Assembly: GCA_002938045.1 (NCBI GenBank)
Contig: PTLJ01000049.1
Span: forward strand, 1-8,688
Direction: 5' to 3'
Source of the DNA: Alphaproteobacteria bacterium MarineAlpha3_Bin4
Lineage (GTDB): Bacteria > Pseudomonadota > Alphaproteobacteria > Rhodospirillales > Casp-alpha2
DNA: 8,688 nt
Shown: piece by piece, positions 5,431 to 8,688 of the stretch
How the letters are laid out: each line of letters begins with the position of its first letter
Numbering within the stretch: position 1 is the first letter of the stretch
Translations under genes and position numbers: made by a program
The notes under the pieces: generated by a model
What the model was told of the DNA's origin: nothing
Database searches by the model: none
Seen by the model: only the letters and a program-made list of their open reading frames with translations

Positions 5431-6596
5431 AACCGGTTTCGGTCTTCAGCCAGCCGCGGCGGGTTTCCATACTTGGCTCGACTGGATCAGTGGGCGCTAA
5501 TACAGTCGATCTGATCAAGCGTCAGCCTGACGCATTTATTGTCGAAGCTTTGACAGCCAACAGAAACGCAACTCGGCTGGCGGAACAGGCCCGCGAATTG
5601 AACGCACGTTTCGCAGTCGTTGCCGATCTATCCAAGTATACCGAACTCAAAGATGCCCTTGCCGGTTCGAACGTAGAGGTCGCAGCTGGTGCTGAGGCTA
5701 TCCTTGAAGCAGCTGGTCGGCCAGCCGATTGGGTTATGGCATCGATCGTCGGTGCAGCGGGTCTTGAACCGACTCTGACGGCCGTGCGGCGGGGCGCCAC
5801 TGTCGGGCTAGCCAACAAGGAATGCCTGGTTTCCGCCGGCGAAATATTCATCCGCGAGTTGCGAGCGAGCCGCGCAACGCTCTTGCCCGTCGATTCCGAA
5901 CATAGCGCGATTTTTCAGGTCTTTGATTTTGATCAGCCGGAAAAGATTGAAAGGATTATTCTTACGGCTTCTGGCGGGCCGTTTCGCGAACTTTCTCTAA
6001 AAGAGATGGAAACCGTCACGCCGGAACACGCGGTTGCCCATCCAAATTGGGATATGGGTGCGAAGATTTCAGTCGATTCAGCAACCATGATGAACAAGGG
6101 CCTGGAACTAATCGAAGCCTATCACCTTTTCCCCGTCGACAAAGACAAGATCGAAATCCTAGTTCATCCGCAATCAATAATTCACAGCATGGTCGATTAC
6201 ATTGATGGTTCGGTTCTGGCGCAGTTGGGATCCCCAGATATGCGAACCCCCATCGCCTATGCGTTGGCTTGGCCAGAGCGGATGGCGACACCAGCGCCTC
6301 GTCTCGATCTCGCAGAGGTTGGAGCATTGAGTTTCGAGCCCCCTGATCCGGTCCGTTTCCCAGCCCTTAGATTGGCCCACGAGGCATTGCAAATGGGAGG
6401 GGCTGCGCCTACTCTGCTGAATGCAGCTAACGAAGTCGCGGTGCACAGCTTCCTGGCGGGAAAACTTGAATTTCTGGGTATCTCCCGCGTCGTGGAGAAA
6501 ACCCTGGAGCGGGCTTCCGTCAGAACGATCAAGGACCTGACAGAGGTGGCGGCCGCAGATTCAGAGGCGCGTCAGATTGCGGAAGGCCTGATTTAA
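5421..6596 (+). CDS. dxr: 1-deoxy-D-xylulose 5-phosphate reductoisomerase
   Basis: Dxr (IspC) converts DXP to 2-C-methyl-D-erythritol 4-phosphate with NADPH, the committed step of the MEP isoprenoid pathway and the target of fosmidomycin. The 391-residue product is typical in size. Visible features are the NADPH Rossmann loop ILGSTGSVG (17-25), GLANKE (129-134), the metal-binding LPVDSEHSAIFQ (155-166; Asp158 and Glu160), TASGGPFR (182-189), HPNWDMGAKISVDSATMMNK (207-226) followed by Glu229, and HPQSIIHSMVDY (249-260). Asp158, Glu160 and Glu229 match E. coli Asp150, Glu152 and Glu231. ATG 5421 lies inside the end of cdsA, overlapping it by ten bases, with GGGAA ten bases upstream. The IPP it ultimately supplies feeds UppS. 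Dxr is followed by the largest gap in the downstream half of the window. Confidence 0.98.
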   Translation: MVVKPVSVFSQPRRVSILGSTGSVGANTVDLIKRQPDAFIVEALTANRNATRLAEQARELNARFAVVADLSKYTELKDALAGSNVEVAAGAEAILEAAGRPADWVMASIVGAAGLEPTLTAVRRGATVGLANKECLVSAGEIFIRELRASRATLLPVDSEHSAIFQVFDFDQPEKIERIILTASGGPFRELSLKEMETVTPEHAVAHPNWDMGAKISVDSATMMNKGLELIEAYHLFPVDKDKIEILVHPQSIIHSMVDYIDGSVLAQLGSPDMRTPIAYALAWPERMATPAPRLDLAEVGALSFEPPDPVRFPALRLAHEALQMGGAAPTLLNAANEVAVHSFLAGKLEFLGISRVVEKTLERASVRTIKDLTEVAAADSEARQIAEGLI

Positions 6597-6632
6597 CAGT
6601 TTTAAGGAATTAATAACTCAATTGATTCAAAA

Positions 6633-6660
6633 GGCTCGTGAGAGAGAAGTTTCACGAACC
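6633..6660 (+). promoter_or_regulatory. Inverted repeat in the rseP leader
   Basis: TCGTGA (6636-6641) and TCACGA (6652-6657) are perfectly complementary around a ten-base purine-rich loop. Beyond one C/A mismatch the stem continues with GG (6633-6634) against CC (6659-6660). The repeat sits 23 bases before rseP ATG 6683, after an AT-rich block (6591-6631). No T-run follows. It could be an operator or an RNA stem that affects rseP initiation. The AT-rich block may hold a promoter, but no paired -35/-10 boxes are convincing. Confidence 0.3.
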
Positions 6661-6682
6661 AACCGGAACAGAAAGTCCACCC

Positions 6683-7822
6683 ATGAGCATCCTCGGCTTT
6701 ACCTGGTATTACATTGTCATATTCCTGTTCGTGTTGACGGTCCTCGTCTATGTGCACGAATGGGGTCATTACTGGGTCGCACGGCGCAACGGCGTTCGTG
6801 TCGAAATCTTTTCCATCGGTTTCGGACCCGAATTCTACGGTTGGACCAATGATGCCGGTACCCGCTGGAAAATAAGCGCAATTCCACTTGGCGGTTACGT
6901 CAAGATGTTTGGCGAAGGTGACCTGATCAACGAGGGCGGCGAGGACGAGCGGTGCATGAGCGCAGAGGAAAAAGCAGTTTCCTTCTACCACAAGACATTG
7001 TCGCAGCGCGTGGCCATAGTTACTGCCGGTCCGTTGGTTAACTTTCTGTTCGCGATTATCGTGTTTGCCGGCCTTGCCGGGTTCGTCGGTACACCAGTGC
7101 CGCTGGCCGGTATCGGAAAGGTGATGGCAGATAGCGCCGCCGCTGAGGCTGGCTTCCGCAAGGGTGACTCCGTTCTTAGCATCGACAGTAACGCCGTCGA
7201 GGAATTCGAAGATCTGCGTGAGATCGTGCGCGCCAACCCGGGGACCCCGCTTGCCTTTGTGATACGACGCAACGATGCCGAGTTTGAGATTGTTGCAACA
7301 CCGAAGACAGCTATCGAGCGGGACAAAGATGGCCAAGCTAAGAGCGTCGGACGGCTTGGCGTGCGACCCGATCCCAATCAAATCCGCTACGAACGACAGA
7401 ACCCAGCAATGGCAGTTTGGCTCGGCGTTCAGAAGACGGTATCCGTTTGTGTAAGTATCGTCGTTTATCTGGGCGATATGATCGCAGGTGATCGCGGCAC
7501 GGATGATCTTGGCGGCCCTCTGCGCATCGCACAGATTTCAGGTCAGATGGCCCAAGGCGGATTTTCTAATCTCATGTTTCTGATGGCCATGTTGTCCGTG
7601 AATTTGGGGCTGATCAATCTTTTCCCGATCCCAATGCTCGATGGCGGCCATTTGGCATTTTATGCCGCGGAGGCTATTCGAGGTCGGCCATTGGGCCCGA
7701 AGGTCCAAGAATACGGTTTTCGTTTTGGCTTGATTCTGGTATTGATTCTCGTCGTTTTTGTGACTTGGAATGATCTAGTTCACTTGAGAGTAATCGAGTT
7801 TATCAAAGAACTCATAACCTAA
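6683..7822 (+). CDS. rseP: Site-2 zinc metalloprotease RseP, single-PDZ form
   Basis: RseP is an inner-membrane S2P protease that cleaves anti-sigma factors such as RseA and remnant signal peptides within the membrane. The 379-residue protein has the zinc motif VHEWGHYW (24-31; His25, Glu26, His29) in the first membrane helix, followed by FSIGFGPEF (43-51). The membrane re-entrant strand IPLGGYVKMFGE spans 67-78. Further membrane helices lie near 117-134, 296-313 and 347-362, and the third metal ligand is in NLFPIPMLDGGH (312-323; Asp320). One PDZ domain spans about 138-215. E. coli RseP (450 residues) has two tandem PDZ domains, whereas one is common in alphaproteobacteria. ATG 6683 is chosen because MSILGFTWYYIVIF leads straight into helix 1. 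An in-frame GTG at 6638 would add 15 polar residues from inside the leader hairpin. The Shine-Dalgarno is weak. bamA follows after 25 bases. Confidence 0.96.
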   Translation: MSILGFTWYYIVIFLFVLTVLVYVHEWGHYWVARRNGVRVEIFSIGFGPEFYGWTNDAGTRWKISAIPLGGYVKMFGEGDLINEGGEDERCMSAEEKAVSFYHKTLSQRVAIVTAGPLVNFLFAIIVFAGLAGFVGTPVPLAGIGKVMADSAAAEAGFRKGDSVLSIDSNAVEEFEDLREIVRANPGTPLAFVIRRNDAEFEIVATPKTAIERDKDGQAKSVGRLGVRPDPNQIRYERQNPAMAVWLGVQKTVSVCVSIVVYLGDMIAGDRGTDDLGGPLRIAQISGQMAQGGFSNLMFLMAMLSVNLGLINLFPIPMLDGGHLAFYAAEAIRGRPLGPKVQEYGFRFGLILVLILVVFVTWNDLVHLRVIEFIKELIT

Positions 7823-7836
7823 TTAAATTTTTCAGT

Positions 7837-7841
7837 GGGGG
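7837..7841 (+). promoter_or_regulatory. Shine-Dalgarno that fixes the TTG start of bamA
   Basis: GGGGG lies six bases before TTG 7848. The bamA frame is closed upstream by a TAA at 7824-7826 and contains no ATG or GTG before the TTG. This spacing is the main reason for taking TTG as the start. Confidence 0.65.
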
Positions 7842-7847
7842 TATTAC

Positions 7848-8688
7848 TTGAGGCGCTTAGATCGCTTCTTCCCGTTCCTTGTGTTTTCCGCTACGTTTTC
7901 CTTTCTTTCCCCTGTTGTGGAGGCGAGAAGCGCTGAGTCGGCCGTGCAACTTGCGCAGACCAGCGCACAGGTACGCCAGATCATCGTCGAGGGGGCGCAA
8001 CGAATTGAGCCGGGGACAGTCCGGACCTATCTGCTTATTCAGGAGGGGGATGATTTCGATCCCCAACGCATTGATCGGTCGCTGAAGAGTTTGTTTGCGT
8101 CCGGTCTTTTTGCCGACGTTTCGCTACGTCGGCGCGGCGATGCCCTGATTGTAACTGTGGTCGAGAACCCGGTTATCAACCGAATTGCCTTTGAAGGTAA
8201 CAATACAATTGATAACGAAATACTTGAATCTGAGGTGAGTCTGCGGCCACGCGTGATCTACACCCGAACAAAGGTGCAAAACGACGTCAAGCGGATCCTC
8301 TCTCTTTACCGCCATAGCGGGCGCTTCGCGGCGACCGTAGAACCCATGGTCATCCGACTGCCTGAGAACCGTGTCGATCTGGTCTTTGAGATCAGAGAGG
8401 GTGAACCGACGGAGATCCTAAGCATTCGTTTTGTTGGCAATCGCGAATTCAGCGATCGTCAGCTGAGAGGAGTCGTGCGCACCTCGGAATCGGCCTGGTA
8501 TAAATTTTTTTCCAGCGACGACGTCTATGACCCGGATCGATTGATGCTCGATCGAGAACTGTTACGGCGACATTACCTTTCGGATGGGTTTGCAGACTTC
8601 AGAGTTGTTTCGAGTGTTGCCGAGTTAACGCCTGACCGGCGGGACTTCTTCATCACGTTTTCTGTCGAAGAGGGCAACCGTTACCAAT
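7848..8688 (+). CDS. bamA: Outer membrane assembly factor BamA, N-terminal part (partial)
   Basis: BamA is the central Omp85-family subunit of the BAM complex, which folds and inserts beta-barrel proteins into the outer membrane. The frame stays open from TTG 7848 to the window edge, giving 280 codons plus one base. The N-terminus MRRLDRFFPFLVFSATFSFL is a classic signal peptide, with probable cleavage near residues 26-29. POTRA 1 covers about 42-108 (VRQIIVEGAQRI, ending VVENPV). POTRA 2 covers about 109-186 (INRIAFEGNNTI, ending FEIREGE). POTRA 3 begins at about 187 (EILSIRFVGNREF) and includes SSDDVYDPDRL (222-232) and GFADFRVVSSVAEL (247-260), a stretch strongly reminiscent of alphaproteobacterial BamA. 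POTRA 4-5 and the barrel lie beyond the window. GTG 7881 is an alternative start but would cut away the basic n-region. Placement after rseP matches the usual order. Confidence 0.95.
   Translation, partial: MRRLDRFFPFLVFSATFSFLSPVVEARSAESAVQLAQTSAQVRQIIVEGAQRIEPGTVRTYLLIQEGDDFDPQRIDRSLKSLFASGLFADVSLRRRGDALIVTVVENPVINRIAFEGNNTIDNEILESEVSLRPRVIYTRTKVQNDVKRILSLYRHSGRFAATVEPMVIRLPENRVDLVFEIREGEPTEILSIRFVGNREFSDRQLRGVVRTSESAWYKFFSSDDVYDPDRLMLDRELLRRHYLSDGFADFRVVSSVAELTPDRRDFFITFSVEEGNRYQ

Noticed and set aside
6638..6682. rseP start at GTG 6638
   Set aside because: It would add a 15-residue polar stretch before the first membrane helix and lies within a hairpin arm. ATG 6683 gives the normal family start.
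6664..6690. GGAAC before rseP as an ECF or sigma-E type -35 box
   Set aside because: No matching -10 (TCTRA- or CGTT-like) occurs at 15-17 bases, and it would place the transcript start inside the rseP coding region.
6602..7381. A 259-codon open frame on the minus strand across the dxr-rseP gap and rseP
   Set aside because: It lies opposite rseP, whose zinc, PDZ and LDG motifs are intact on the + strand. The antisense translation is low in recognisable motifs and Cys/His-scattered. It is a codon-bias shadow.
7879..8085. A short + strand frame and a minus-strand frame (7857-8066) over the start of bamA
   Set aside because: The TTG 7848 frame carries a signal peptide and consecutive POTRA domains through to the window end. 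The others are out-of-frame shadows of it.

Overview
The window is one contiguous stretch of conserved housekeeping genes, all on the + strand. It suggests a free-living, moderately GC-rich alphaproteobacterium, probably Rhodospirillales-like. The evidence is the order dnaE(end)-rpsB-tsf-pyrH-frr-uppS-cdsA-dxr-rseP-bamA, an RseP with a single PDZ domain, an S2 with a long C-terminal tail, and alphaproteobacterial-style BamA POTRA sequence. The order assignment comes from recalled gene order and protein style, not from a search.

Layout. Bases 2-343 are the last 113 codons of a DNA polymerase III alpha subunit (dnaE). A 179-base gap follows (344-522) and holds a candidate sigma-70 promoter and a strongly foldable rpsB leader, one helix of which would cover the rpsB Shine-Dalgarno. 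Next come the translation genes rpsB (S2), tsf (EF-Ts), pyrH (UMP kinase) and frr (ribosome recycling factor). The envelope and isoprenoid genes uppS, cdsA and dxr follow, separated by very short gaps or overlaps. After an 86-base AT-rich gap come rseP (site-2 protease) and the first 280 codons of bamA, which starts at TTG 7848 and runs off the right edge.

How the genes fit together. rpsB, tsf and frr serve translation, and pyrH supplies UDP/UTP precursors. Dxr commits carbon to the MEP pathway for IPP, and UppS uses IPP and farnesyl-PP to build the undecaprenyl carrier for peptidoglycan and LPS. CdsA makes CDP-diacylglycerol for phospholipids. RseP handles intramembrane proteolysis in envelope stress or signal-peptide clearance, and BamA inserts outer-membrane proteins. 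I infer one long growth-linked transcription unit from rpsB, possibly re-punctuated by stem-loops after rpsB, after tsf and before rseP.

I see no mobile element, CRISPR array, tRNA, rRNA, phage gene or recognisable novel system. No stretch over about 300 bases lacks a gene. The points worth a second look are the SD-occluding rpsB leader, the roughly 126-residue tail on S2, the unusually short CdsA, the intergenic stem-loops, and the TTG-initiated bamA.
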